Assembly (NCBI GenBank): GCA_020427155.1 | Contig: JAGQOW010000051.1 | Span: 1-32,188 of the forward strand | Origin: Planctomycetales bacterium | GTDB taxonomy: Bacteria; Planctomycetota; Planctomycetia; Pirellulales; Lacipirellulaceae | Direction: 5' to 3' | Length of the DNA: 32,188 bases | Shown here: positions 1 to 8,432 of the stretch, piece after piece | Position numbering within the stretch: the stretch's first letter is position 1 | Layout of the letters: every line of letters starts with the position of its first letter | Notes under the pieces: model-generated | What the model was told of the DNA's origin: nothing | Databases searched by the model: none | Seen by the model: only the letters and a program-made list of their open reading frames with translations | Translations under genes and position numbers: made by a program

Positions 1-1
1 T

Positions 2-1324
2 GGCGACTTTGCCGAGATTGCCAAAGAGGTCCAGCGGGAATGTCCGTTTATCGAACACTACATTCAGTTTGCCGAGCCCCAGGAATTGATAGCGCGGGCT
101 ATTGGCTCGACCGAGTTGATCTCAACGGCAACCGCACTCTGGAAGAACTACCAAACAGAAGACTCCTCGGAACTGGCACGACAGTATCAGGCCGCGACCG
201 CGGCCATCGTGCCGACCGACGGTGCACAGGTCATTTACACGACTGGTTCGACCGGCCTGCCGAAGCCGGCCCTGCTTTCACATCGCAACATCACTTGCCA
301 GAACATGTGTATGGCAGTTGCGTTTGAACTGTTCGACTCCCCAAGCATGTTGGTCAATCTGCCTCCTTCTCACGTAGGTTGTCAGGCCGAGCAGTTGATG
401 ACGACTCTTTTTGCAGGTCAAACGGCAATTCTGTTGCACGTCTTCGACGCTGAAAAGAGCCTGCAGGCGATCGACAAATACGGCGCCGCTTGTTACGGCC
501 AGGTACCTGCCATGTTCAACCTCCAATGGCGCTTGCCCAACTACGCCAAGTATGACCTCTCGTCGGTCAAGAAAGTCATGTTCGGCGGTCAGCAGGTACC
601 GCGCGAGTTCATTGAACAACTGTTGAGTTATCACCGGCCGCTGGGAACCGGGCTGGGATTGAGTGAAATGGCCGGATTTGTCACCTACACCGGGCTGACT
701 GAAGATGTGGCGGCGTTGAGCGAATCCCTGGGATGGTGGATGCCAGTGACTCCGATGACGATTCGCAAACCCATGAAGGAAGATGGCACCGCGGGCGAAG
801 AACTTTCTTGGGGAGAAAAAGGCGAAATCTGCTTCAGCGGCCCTCAAGTCTTCATTGACTATGTAAACAACCCGGAAGCTTATGCCAAAACGGTCTCCTC
901 CGACGGCATCTGTTATACGGGAGATTTGGGTTCGATCGGTGAAAACGGGCTGATTTTCTCGGGACGTTCAAAACTGGTTATCAAGCCCAAGGGCTACCAG
1001 ATTCACCCAGCTCAGGTGGAAAGTCACTTCGCACAACTCAAAGACCAGATCTCCATTTGCGGCGCTGTCGGTGCTTCGCACCATGTGTTTAGCGAGGCGG
1101 TCGTGCTTTTTATTGAGATGAAGCCCGAAATCCAACTGACTCGCGAACAGTTGGAGCAGCATGCCCTAGGCATTGCGTCGTTCATGCGCCCGCTTCATTA
1201 TGTGTTGCTCGAACCTGGAGCCTTTCCTTTGAACCGGATTTCCAAGATCGACTACGTCAAGCTTTCTGAGTTGGCCCAACAAGAAACCGAACAACTTCGC
1301 GCTCAAGGCGGTTGGGACTGCTAA
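2..1324 (+). CDS. AMP-forming acyl-CoA ligase (ANL superfamily), 5' end outside the window
   Basis: Predicted to activate a carboxylic acid, probably a fatty or other acyl acid, to acyl-AMP and then acyl-CoA. The frame is open from base 2, so the N-terminus lies upstream; 440 residues are visible. The phosphate-binding A3 motif YTTGSTGLPK is at 236-265. The A5 region GLGLSEMAG follows in mid-gene, and A7/A8 reads YTGDLG...GRSKLVIKPKGYQIHP at about 910-1010. The A10 motif PLNRISKID carries the catalytic lysine (codon 1244-1246), so both the adenylating and thioester-forming halves look intact. The stop is 21 bases before a MaoC-like gene on the same strand, which suggests co-transcription and a role in acyl-CoA metabolism. 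The substrate cannot be read from the sequence. A partner carrier protein upstream is possible but unseen. Confidence 0.9.
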   Translation, partial: GDFAEIAKEVQRECPFIEHYIQFAEPQELIARAIGSTELISTATALWKNYQTEDSSELARQYQAATAAIVPTDGAQVIYTTGSTGLPKPALLSHRNITCQNMCMAVAFELFDSPSMLVNLPPSHVGCQAEQLMTTLFAGQTAILLHVFDAEKSLQAIDKYGAACYGQVPAMFNLQWRLPNYAKYDLSSVKKVMFGGQQVPREFIEQLLSYHRPLGTGLGLSEMAGFVTYTGLTEDVAALSESLGWWMPVTPMTIRKPMKEDGTAGEELSWGEKGEICFSGPQVFIDYVNNPEAYAKTVSSDGICYTGDLGSIGENGLIFSGRSKLVIKPKGYQIHPAQVESHFAQLKDQISICGAVGASHHVFSEAVVLFIEMKPEIQLTREQLEQHALGIASFMRPLHYVLLEPGAFPLNRISKIDYVKLSELAQQETEQLRAQGGWDC

Positions 1325-1345
1325 GCAGCGATAGAGAAGAATGCC

Positions 1346-1828
1346 ATGACAAAACAACCGTCCCCTGCCGAATCGATTGCCTCTTTCTACGGAGAGTCGA
1401 CGCACGCTTCCGATTGGCTTTCAGTATCACAAGAAATGATCAACCAGTTTGGCGAGTCGACTGGCGACAAAGATTGGCTGCACACCGATCCCGAACGCGC
1501 CAAGCGGGAGAGCCCCTTTGGCGGAACCATCGCTTACGGGTTCTGGACGATCTCCATGCTGACCTATTTGTGCCGGCAAACCTTCGGCCGAGACTATCCC
1601 GAAGGCGCATTGTACGGATTGAACTATGGGTTCGATCGTATTCGCATGGTTTCGCCAGTGCCCGTCGGCGGCCGGATCCGCAACCACATGCGACTCGTGA
1701 GTGTCGAGGATCGCGGTGCAGGCCGGTTTCTGGTTAAGACGGACAATCGTGTAGAAATCGAAGGCGTCGAAAAGCCGGCCATGCTTGCGGAGTGGCTGTG
1801 CATGTTTGTCTTTCCCAATGGCGAGTGA
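1346..1828 (+). CDS. MaoC-like (NodN-type) enoyl-CoA hydratase
   Basis: A 160-residue single hot-dog protein, probably an (R)-specific enoyl-CoA hydratase or related acyl-CoA dehydratase. The family's catalytic pair D-x4-H is present as Asp41 and His46 in GDKDWLHTDPERA, followed by the usual glycine-rich stretch PFGGTIAYGF. In most relatives the latter reads IAHG; here the histidine is a tyrosine (Y67 region), which may alter substrate fit but does not remove the Asp/His dyad. It begins 21 bases after the acyl-CoA ligase stop, so the pair is probably one transcript acting on the same CoA thioester. The length is normal for the NodN/MaoC group. The physiological substrate is unknown. Confidence 0.85.
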   Translation: MTKQPSPAESIASFYGESTHASDWLSVSQEMINQFGESTGDKDWLHTDPERAKRESPFGGTIAYGFWTISMLTYLCRQTFGRDYPEGALYGLNYGFDRIRMVSPVPVGGRIRNHMRLVSVEDRGAGRFLVKTDNRVEIEGVEKPAMLAEWLCMFVFPNGE

Positions 1829-2030
1829 AGCGAATACGCGGAGTTCTCTCGCGAGCAATTGATCGACTTCTGATTGGCGCTGCCATTGTCTCCCGCGCCT
1901 GGCTGTGATCAGTCTGATCGCGCTGCGGTCGAAAGTATCACATTTCCAATTGGCAGTCCGTCTCGGGAATTGACGCCACAAAGAGCCATAAACCCCCCGA
2001 ATTCCGCTGAGTTTTTAGGTTTTGACTGTT

Positions 2031-2047
2031 TTGGCATGCCGGTTGCA
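2031..2047 (+). promoter_or_regulatory. Candidate sigma-54 (-24/-12) promoter
   Basis: The sequence TTGGCATGCCGGTTGCA matches the RpoN consensus TTGGCAC-N5-TTGCA. The invariant GG (2033-2034) and GC (2045-2046) are exactly 10 bases apart. The expected start of transcription is near 2057, about 60 bases before the ATG at 2117. The -24 half overlaps the 8-bp palindrome GGCATGCC. No clear enhancer-binding site was identified upstream. Confidence 0.55.
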
Positions 2048-2116
2048 AAAACTACAAACCATCTGGGATAGGACAAACCACCAGACTGCCCCGCATACGA
2101 AGAGGAGGAATTGACT

Positions 2117-2473
2117 ATGAAAAGATTTACCTTGGGTTTGGCGACATTAGCTGCAGTGGCCATGTTGAGCGTCGACATGGCCACGGCAGAAGCGGCTCAC
2201 GGCTTTCGAGGGTTTGGCATTCATCTAGGTGGCCCTAACGTGCATCTCGATATCGGCAATCCTCACGGTTATCGCAGCCATCAAGCGAGATACCCGGGCA
2301 TCGGCCACTCTTATTTTCACGGCCCCAGTCCGCACGTCTGGCACAATACCAGCCACTTCGACTACCATCCGCCAGAGCACATTTGGCACGGCAACCACTT
2401 CGACTACTTTCCGGGGCACTTCGACTATCACGAGACTGGGCATTGGGATCGAGGCTACGGCGGTCACCATTGA
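2117..2473 (+). CDS. Small exported histidine-rich protein, function unknown
   Basis: A 118-residue protein with a typical signal peptide (KRF, then a hydrophobic core at residues 5-19, likely cleaved after ATA or AEA near residues 24-27). The mature part is dominated by His, Gly, Tyr, Phe and Pro. I count 19 histidines, 14 of them after residue 63. The motif HFDY occurs three times (residues 80-83, 94-97, 101-104) with intervening His-x2-4-His spacing. There is no cysteine and no membrane segment after the signal. The ATG at 2117 is chosen because AGGAGG at 2103-2108 lies 8 bases upstream; a TTG six bases earlier is in frame but too near the ribosome site. It is a single-gene unit between a sigma-54-like promoter and a hairpin terminator. 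Metal binding in the cell envelope is an inference from composition only. Confidence 0.75.
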   Translation: MKRFTLGLATLAAVAMLSVDMATAEAAHGFRGFGIHLGGPNVHLDIGNPHGYRSHQARYPGIGHSYFHGPSPHVWHNTSHFDYHPPEHIWHGNHFDYFPGHFDYHETGHWDRGYGGHH

Positions 2474-2505
2474 CGTGGCTTGCTGGTTGACAACCACAAT
2501 CTCGT

Positions 2506-2540
2506 AACCGGCCGCGAACAACAGTTGTTTGCGGCCGGTT
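2506..2540 (+). terminator. Strong hairpin terminator after the histidine-rich gene
   Basis: Two 16-base arms (2506-2521 and 2525-2540) are complementary at every position except one G-U pair, around a 3-base CAG loop; the base of the stem is AACCGGCCGC/GCGGCCGGTT. It starts 32 bases after the stop codon. The downstream bases are only mildly T-rich (TCGTTTG), so termination may be partly protein-assisted. It also separates this gene from the operon starting at 2629. Confidence 0.7.
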
Positions 2541-2628
2541 TCGTTTGCCTCAGTGCTGGCAGAACCGTTACACTCATGCCGTGCAGTGGACAGGCCACTG
2601 ATTCTCCTAACCCAAGGCAAGCAAAGTG

Positions 2629-4128
2629 ATGCGCCGTGACAGTACGCCAGAATCTGTCGTTCGAACCGCAATTCTTCAGCCGATCCCGGCGATTTCTGGA
2701 TTCTTGCAGATCAAGCTAGGTCAACTCCCATTTGTGAGCCTGCTTCGAACCGTTCTCTTGTTGGCTGCAAGTGTCGCCTGTTTGTGGGGTGAGGTGCGAG
2801 CAACGGATGCGCCTTGGTTGGCAGGGGTCGCCAGATCGGTACTTACCCCCGAGACGCCTGTCTGGTTGGCTGGCTACGGCTCGAAACGTGTCGCCGACGG
2901 CAAGCTCCACGATTTATGGATCAAGGCGCTGGCGCTGGAGGACTCCTCGGGCAACCGAGTTGTGCTCATTACTTCCGACTTCCAGGGCGTGCCCAAGATG
3001 ATGAGCGATCCGGTATTCGAGCAATTGGATAAGCGGTTTAACCTGGCGCGTGATCAAGTACTGTTCACCTTTTCGCACAACCATTGCGGACCACGCTTGG
3101 GTGACGATTTGATTGACTATTATCCGGTCGAGCCGGAGCAAGAACAGTTGGTTGCCGAGTATACCCAGAAGATGCAGGAAAAATGCGTGACGCTGGTGGG
3201 CGAGGCGCTCTCCAACCTGGCCCCCGCCACGCTTCAGCAGGGCACAGGTCACACCACCTTTGCCGTCAATCGTCGGAATAACCAAGAGGCCGATGTCCCG
3301 AGGTTGATGGCCGAAGGCACTCCGTTGGTCGGTCCGGTCGATCATGATGTACCTGTTCTGGCCGTCACCCGCCCCGGCGGCAAGCTAGAGGCAGTGTTAT
3401 TTGGCTACGCCTGCCATCCCACAACACTCAGTTTTACAAAATGGTGTGGCGACTATCCCGGTTTTGCGCAGTTGGAGATCGAGCAAAGTCATCCTGGTAC
3501 GACCGCCATGTTTGTGAACACCTGTGGCGGCGATCAGAACCCCTTGCCGCGACGCACGGTCGAGCTCTGCCAGAAATACGGCCATATGCTGGCAAATGGC
3601 GTCGAGGAAGCACTCAGGCAACCCCTGCAAAGCGTGTCAGCGGGCATTCGCACTTCGTTTGAAACCGTCGATCTCGACTATCTTGAGGTCGTTGATCACG
3701 AGGGCCTGCTAGCCGCGGCAGAGAGTAGCAACGCCATCAAACGCCGTTGGGCCAGCCGACTGTCAAGAAAACTTGATAACGGCGAAGTATTCGAGACTGC
3801 CTATCCCTACCCCGTGCATGCCTGGCGTTTGGGCGATGAGATGCTCGTCATAGGCATGGGAGCCGAGACGGTCGTCGATTATGCACTGCGGTTCAAACGC
3901 GAATTCGGGCCAGGCACTTGGGTTTGCGGCTACGCCGACGACATGATTTCTTACATCCCTTCGCATCGTGTTTGGGTCGAAGGGGGCTACGAAGGCGGCT
4001 CGAATCTTTACGAATATGGCCGCCCCGCCTTGCGTTGGGCAGGCAATATCGAAGAGCGGATCGCCAGCTCAGTGCACAAACAAGTGCAAAACGTTGGTTG
4101 GACAATTGAGTCCGCAGTTCCCAAGTAG
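2629..4128 (+). CDS. Neutral/alkaline ceramidase N-terminal-domain-like exported protein
   Basis: A 499-residue protein with the fold signatures of the neutral/alkaline nonlysosomal ceramidase N-terminal domain. Putative zinc ligands are visible: FSHNHCGP (His150/His152) and GYACHPT (His263), with later candidates in MGAETVVDY and GYADDMISY matching the family's Glu and Tyr ligands. The catalytic serine of true ceramidases lies in a GDxSPN motif; here the matching stretch reads GGDQNPLPRR, so the nucleophile is absent and ceramide hydrolysis is doubtful. A hydrophobic segment at about residues 36-53 precedes RATDAPW and looks like a signal sequence. It is set back about 35 residues from the ATG, so an alternative GTG start at 2734 is plausible. 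It is 29 bases ahead of the PVC cytochrome gene, probably co-transcribed. The substrate is unknown. Confidence 0.8.
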   Translation: MRRDSTPESVVRTAILQPIPAISGFLQIKLGQLPFVSLLRTVLLLAASVACLWGEVRATDAPWLAGVARSVLTPETPVWLAGYGSKRVADGKLHDLWIKALALEDSSGNRVVLITSDFQGVPKMMSDPVFEQLDKRFNLARDQVLFTFSHNHCGPRLGDDLIDYYPVEPEQEQLVAEYTQKMQEKCVTLVGEALSNLAPATLQQGTGHTTFAVNRRNNQEADVPRLMAEGTPLVGPVDHDVPVLAVTRPGGKLEAVLFGYACHPTTLSFTKWCGDYPGFAQLEIEQSHPGTTAMFVNTCGGDQNPLPRRTVELCQKYGHMLANGVEEALRQPLQSVSAGIRTSFETVDLDYLEVVDHEGLLAAAESSNAIKRRWASRLSRKLDNGEVFETAYPYPVHAWRLGDEMLVIGMGAETVVDYALRFKREFGPGTWVCGYADDMISYIPSHRVWVEGGYEGGSNLYEYGRPALRWAGNIEERIASSVHKQVQNVGWTIESAVPK

Positions 4129-4157
4129 TTTCCAGCCGTTGTCTCTTCAGGTTCGCC

Positions 4158-6791
4158 ATGCGACAGTTACCAATTGCTATTTCAATACAGCTCGCGTTGT
4201 TTGCATACACTGCCGTATCGCCTTCGCAGCTCATCGCTGCAGAGCGCGAACCACACACCCTTGTTCTGCAACCGGGCGTGCAGCTCTCACTCGTGGCTGA
4301 GCATCCTGCACTGGCTACTCCTACCGGGGTGGATGTCGATTGCCAGGGTCGCGTTTGGGTCGTTGCCAACCACACCCACTTTCGCCCCGACGACTACACC
4401 GGGCCTGAGCTCGATGAAGTCCTCATCTTCGACAACCGTGGCGAGCGGAGAGTCTTCTGTATGCGGACTCAAACCACGACCGACCTGGAGCTTGGAGCCG
4501 ATGGCTGGGTCTATCTCGCCGAACGTGGGCGAATTCTCCGCATTCAAGACACCGATGGTGATGGCCAGGGTGACCTCGAAGAGCAGTTGCTGACCTTGAC
4601 CACCGAAGCCACTTATCCGCACAACGGCCTTTGTGGTTTGGCGTGGACCACCGATGGTGATCTGCTCTTTGGACTCGGAGAGAATTACGCAGAACCTTGG
4701 ACACTCTCCGGGGTCGATGGCATAGAGTTTCGGGGGACAGGCGAGGGAGGCATCTTTCGCTGCCGACCCGATGGGACCGCTCTCCGGCGCGTGGCCTATG
4801 GTCTATGGAATCCTTTCGCCGTGTGTGTTCGACACGACGGTACGATGTTTGCAGCCGACAACGACCCGGGAGAAAGGCCGCCGTGTCGATTGCTTCACAT
4901 TGTCGAAGGTGGCAATTATGGTTATCAACGTGCCTACGGCGGAGAGACGCACCATCCGTTCGTCTGTTGGAATGGCCAATTGCGCGGCACGTTGCCGATG
5001 ATTCATCCCTCGGGCGAAGCTCCCTGCGGCATCGCCCCGTTGGGACACGGATTGCTTGTCTCTTCCTGGAGCGACCATAGCATTTACTTCTATTCGCTAA
5101 GTTCCCGCGGGGCCAGCTTCGGCGCCGAGAGAGTCGAACTTGTTAGCGGCAGCCGCTTCTTTCGGCCTACGTGCCTCGCGCTCGATCGGTCGACGGCCGA
5201 TAGCGATACGCAGATCCTGTACTTTGCCGACTGGGTAGATGGACGTTACGAGGTGCACGGTTACGGTCGGCTCTGGAGATTGGAGCTAGATCTTCAACAA
5301 GCAGACTGGCTAGGCCCCACCGCCCTAGAGCCTACGACTGAAGCAGCCCGGCTGGCGATGGATCTGCGACTTGCCCCAGAGACCTTTACCCTCGCGCAAT
5401 TGTTCAAATACGCTCGAGGCGACGATCCGTTTGTTGCCCATGCCGCCTCGTTGGCGCTTGGCCGCAGGGCTACCACATGGAAGCAATCGGACGTCATGGT
5501 ATTAGCGTCCGCAGACCGAGTACAGGCATTGCTGGCGCTGAAAACGGCTGCCAGTACTGCAGCCAACTTGCTGAATGTCGATCCTTGGATCAGAGCATTT
5601 CTTTGTGACAAGGACGAACAGGTGCAGTTCGAGACGCTCCGCTGGATCGCTGATGCCCGACTCATTGCTTACGCCGATCAAGTCGAGCAGCTGCTCGACC
5701 GGAGCGTCCTCAGTTATCCTCTGTTTGAAGCGGCAATCGCCGCCTGGAATACACTGCGAGGTCACCCCGAGCAGGGCACTCGCAATTTGGAGATGCTGCT
5801 GGCCCGTGTCCGCGATCGCAACAGCGCTGCCAGCCTGCGAGCGTATGCCTTGCGACTGTTGCCAAAGCAGCCAACCGATGCGACTGACGGCGACGCCACG
5901 GCAGGTGGGGCAGGTCTCAAGTTTCCCGCAGGCTTAAACCTGGAGTTGCTCAAAGAGCTGCTGGCCGTGGGCGACCCGACCCTTTCGCTCGAAGTCATAC
6001 GGGTCCTGGCGGGGAATCCCACCGTGGGACAGGCCATGCTGGCCGAGATTGCAGCCGATACAAATCGGTCGCCCCAGCAGCGTGCAGAAGCGGTCGTTGG
6101 GCTCGCGGCACTCGCTGTTTCCCATTTCGACTTGCTCGCTCAGCTGGCTGGAGACGAGCATCAATCACTTCGCGAGGAAGCCCTGAGAGCGCTGCGCGGC
6201 GTCGAACTCAATGCTGAGCAATCAGAGACGCTAATGGCCCTAGGCAACAGGCAGCCCGAACTTGCTGCTCTGGTGGAAGCAGCGCTCGCACCCAACCGGC
6301 TTGCTGAAAACCGGCCTGCATTAGCCGATACCAAGGCCTGGCTCAACAGGCTTGAATCTGTGCCAGGCAATGGCGACATCGAGAGTGGTCGCCGTATTTT
6401 TCACCACCCACGTTTGACGAACTGTGCGCGCTGCCATCGTCACAGCGGGCGCGGCAACGTGGTGGGCCCCGACCTGAGCGAAATTGGCGATCAGCGTGAT
6501 CCTGCTCGACTGCTCCAATCGGTCCTCCAACCTAGTTTGCAGATGGCCCCCGAGTATCGCCCGACTGCGATTACGCTCAACGATGGTCGCACGTTTACTG
6601 GCATCCGACTGCAGTCGGCTACGTTCGAAGCCCTACGCGACAACAACGGCCAGCGACGCGTGTTTCAGCGTTCCGACATCGAATCGATCAAAGAGCTCGA
6701 TCATTCCTTCATGCCAGACGGCCTGGTCTATTCGCTGACCGACCGCGAACTTCGCGACCTGCTGGCCTTTCTCACTTCTTCGGCCGAATAG
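4158..6791 (+). CDS. PVC-type dehydrogenase/HEAT/heme-binding (CxxCH) exported protein
   Basis: An 877-residue member of the large 'membrane-bound dehydrogenase plus heme-binding domain' family typical of Planctomycetes and Verrucomicrobia. A signal peptide covers about residues 1-27. The N-terminal half (about 30-400) is a beta-propeller of the soluble sugar dehydrogenase kind, with repeated GLAWTTDGDL- and GLWNPFAV-type blades and an acidic DTDGDGQGD loop at 131-139 that could bind calcium. Residues about 400-720 are helical repeats resembling HEAT/ARM. The C-terminus holds a cytochrome c motif CARCH at 756-760, the downstream VGPDLSEIG segment, a GRTFTG beta region and a final LRDLLAFLTS helix, all usual for the family. 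Role: probably periplasmic oxidation of a sugar or related compound with electron transfer to heme. The substrate is not known; the ceramidase-like neighbour may act in the same pathway. Confidence 0.88.
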   Translation: MRQLPIAISIQLALFAYTAVSPSQLIAAEREPHTLVLQPGVQLSLVAEHPALATPTGVDVDCQGRVWVVANHTHFRPDDYTGPELDEVLIFDNRGERRVFCMRTQTTTDLELGADGWVYLAERGRILRIQDTDGDGQGDLEEQLLTLTTEATYPHNGLCGLAWTTDGDLLFGLGENYAEPWTLSGVDGIEFRGTGEGGIFRCRPDGTALRRVAYGLWNPFAVCVRHDGTMFAADNDPGERPPCRLLHIVEGGNYGYQRAYGGETHHPFVCWNGQLRGTLPMIHPSGEAPCGIAPLGHGLLVSSWSDHSIYFYSLSSRGASFGAERVELVSGSRFFRPTCLALDRSTADSDTQILYFADWVDGRYEVHGYGRLWRLELDLQQADWLGPTALEPTTEAARLAMDLRLAPETFTLAQLFKYARGDDPFVAHAASLALGRRATTWKQSDVMVLASADRVQALLALKTAASTAANLLNVDPWIRAFLCDKDEQVQFETLRWIADARLIAYADQVEQLLDRSVLSYPLFEAAIAAWNTLRGHPEQGTRNLEMLLARVRDRNSAASLRAYALRLLPKQPTDATDGDATAGGAGLKFPAGLNLELLKELLAVGDPTLSLEVIRVLAGNPTVGQAMLAEIAADTNRSPQQRAEAVVGLAALAVSHFDLLAQLAGDEHQSLREEALRALRGVELNAEQSETLMALGNRQPELAALVEAALAPNRLAENRPALADTKAWLNRLESVPGNGDIESGRRIFHHPRLTNCARCHRHSGRGNVVGPDLSEIGDQRDPARLLQSVLQPSLQMAPEYRPTAITLNDGRTFTGIRLQSATFEALRDNNGQRRVFQRSDIESIKELDHSFMPDGLVYSLTDRELRDLLAFLTSSAE

Positions 6792-6858
6792 CTGTAGCTG
6801 GAACGACCATGTTGCAATCAAATGTCGCTGGAAGTCGGCTGGCCTTACACGCATCGTG

Positions 6859-7605
6859 CTATTTCATAGCCAGCTGTTTGGGGGCCGGCGAGTAGCCGAG
6901 CAAGTAGGGCGTGTACTTCAATCCTACCAGGTACCGTTGCATTGCCAGGTAATCTTCGCGGGTCGAGGGATCATCCTCGACAGCATCGGCTCGAAGCTGC
7001 GACCGGAAGCTCTCAACCGCTTCGGTAAGCTCATCTTGGATGAAGGTGTCGCTCGCTGCTCCATATCGTACGATGCGTTCAATCAGCATTCCGATCTCTT
7101 GGCGATGCTTCGCGTAACGTGGGCTGGCAGCCCGCGTTGGCCAGTAGATAGCACCTGTCGCCCAGTTAAACTGATACTCATCCAGACGATAGGTTTGCGC
7201 CAGCTCCGAATACTTTTCTTCCCATAGCTGCTTGGCCTCTTCGAGCTGACCTCGCTTTAATGCCTTTTCATACTCTCGATAGGCGTCCAGCATGCGTTTT
7301 CTCGTCAGTGCTGTGGCAGTCTTCTTGAGCTTATTGTCGTACCGCATCGACTCGACATGCTCCCACACGTAAGCCGCCTGGCTTTCATTCAGTAGCAAAT
7401 CGCCAAAGGCGGCCATCCAGGCGGCTTCGCCGCGACGAGCCCCCTCGTAGGCGGTAGACGAATGGTCGTGAATCGCTTCGGGAGGAGCGTATCGATGCGA
7501 AACCGTCACGGTGGGATCAAGTCGCGAGTTGGTAAACTGGGCAAATGCCGATGGGCTGGAAAGTGTACCTGCGGCTAATACCAGGGCTAATGAACTGCGA
7601 AACAT
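6859..7605 (-). CDS. Exported helical protein of unknown function
   Basis: A 248-residue protein with a clear signal peptide (MFRSSLALVLAAGTLSSPSAFA, cleavage expected before QFTN). Ribosome site AGGAGA lies just upstream of the ATG at 7605. The mature part is mostly predicted helix rich in Glu, Lys, Arg, Tyr and Ala, for example the stretch KRMLDAYREYEKALKRGQLE, with many aromatic residues and no cysteine. A tryptophan-containing hinge (NWATGAIYWPTRAASPRY) is in the middle. I recognise no catalytic motif. It resembles lineage-restricted planctomycete secreted proteins with no assigned role. It diverges from the ECF sigma gene across a 251-bp region with a palindromic A/T-tract element and could be a target of that sigma factor, which is inference from position only. 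Confidence 0.75.
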   Translation of the reverse strand: MFRSSLALVLAAGTLSSPSAFAQFTNSRLDPTVTVSHRYAPPEAIHDHSSTAYEGARRGEAAWMAAFGDLLLNESQAAYVWEHVESMRYDNKLKKTATALTRKRMLDAYREYEKALKRGQLEEAKQLWEEKYSELAQTYRLDEYQFNWATGAIYWPTRAASPRYAKHRQEIGMLIERIVRYGAASDTFIQDELTEAVESFRSQLRADAVEDDPSTREDYLAMQRYLVGLKYTPYLLGYSPAPKQLAMK

Positions 7606-7696
7606 GGTTTTTCTCCTGTGCTAGGGGAGGGGCCAATTCTTGCCGCTTACTCGCGGCTCACCCTGATAAGCGTAAGGCAGTCTCGAGAGGGACAAA

Positions 7697-7752
7697 GGTT
7701 TTTTGGTTTTTTTCTGGCAAGCGATAAAAAAACTGAAAAAACTCGAAAAACC
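7697..7752. repeat. 56-bp imperfect palindrome made of phased A/T tracts
   Basis: Bases 7697-7716 pair with 7733-7752 with two mismatches and two wobble-type positions, starting GG-T6 and ending A5-CC. The tracts (T6 at 7699, T7 at 7707, A7 at 7726, A6 at 7736, A5 at 7746) have centres roughly one or two helical turns apart, which predicts intrinsic bending. It lies between the divergent genes at 7605 (minus) and 7857 (plus), so it may be a shared control site, or a bidirectional transcription stop. Confidence 0.5.
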
Positions 7753-7856
7753 GATCCAAATAGGCCATTTCTAAGTACTCGAATGGGAGTACGATTGAGG
7801 CCCGGGAAGAAGAGGCTTCGCACTGGATCAGAATCCCCAGGAGGCGACGACACTCG

Positions 7857-8429
7857 ATGGCTAGCCGCTCCGCCGAAGTCACGGTGCTTCTCCATCAGGC
7901 CAACGACGGCGATGCTCGCGCCGGCTCACAGCTTTTTCAGCTTGTCCAGCAGCAATTGCACCAAATGGCTGAAAGCAAGCTCGCCCACGAGCCTCCCGGG
8001 ACGACCATCCAGGCGACCGTGCTCGTTCACGATGTCTTTCTTCAACTGATGGGCGAGGGACAAGAACTCGATCTCAACGATCGTAAGCATTTCTACGTCT
8101 TGGCCGCTAAGGCGATGCGACGAATTCTCATCGATCGCGCTCGTCGCCGCAAAGCGCTCAAACGAGGCGGACCGCAGGGCAAACAGGCCAACGTCGAATT
8201 GGATCGTCTCGAAACGGATTCTAACGACGAAGAAGTACTGGATCTCCATCAGGCGCTCAAGCGATTGAGCGAGGTAGACCCGCGTCAGGCGCAGATTGTC
8301 GAGCTGCGCCATTTTGGCGGCTACGAGGTTAAAGAAACCGCCGACTTGCTCAATGTTTCACCAAGTACCGTCAAGCAAGAATTCGCATTGGCCAAGGCAT
8401 GGCTTTACCGCGAACTGAAGCGAGGCTAA
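7857..8429 (+). CDS. ECF-type RNA polymerase sigma factor (planctomycete/acidobacterial Sigma70_ECF group)
   Basis: A 190-residue sigma factor. The N-terminal part (about 6-100) has the group's sigma-2-like pattern: VTVLLHQANDGDARAGSQLF, then TVLVHDVFLQLM, then HFYVLAAKAMRRILIDRARRRKALKRGG. Residues 138-188 form sigma region 4 with the helix-turn-helix VKETADLLNVSPSTVKQEFALAKAWL. The ATG follows an AGGAGG at 7839-7844, spaced 12 bases. Genes of this group are normally followed by a large Ser/Thr kinase that starts with a short helical segment; here only a 76-codon ORF follows after 3 bases. No anti-sigma factor with a zinc motif is nearby. The promoter it recognises is unknown. Confidence 0.88.
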   Translation: MASRSAEVTVLLHQANDGDARAGSQLFQLVQQQLHQMAESKLAHEPPGTTIQATVLVHDVFLQLMGEGQELDLNDRKHFYVLAAKAMRRILIDRARRRKALKRGGPQGKQANVELDRLETDSNDEEVLDLHQALKRLSEVDPRQAQIVELRHFGGYEVKETADLLNVSPSTVKQEFALAKAWLYRELKRG

Positions 8430-8432
8430 TCC

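Noticed and set aside
242..262. GGTTCGA-like sequence reminiscent of a tRNA T-loop
   Set aside because: It is the A3 motif of the acyl-CoA ligase coding frame; no acceptor or anticodon stem can be formed around it.
5300..6300. Possible separate gene in the helical middle part of the PVC cytochrome protein
   Set aside because: The frame is continuous from signal peptide to CxxCH domain, and the helical repeats are the normal linker of this family.
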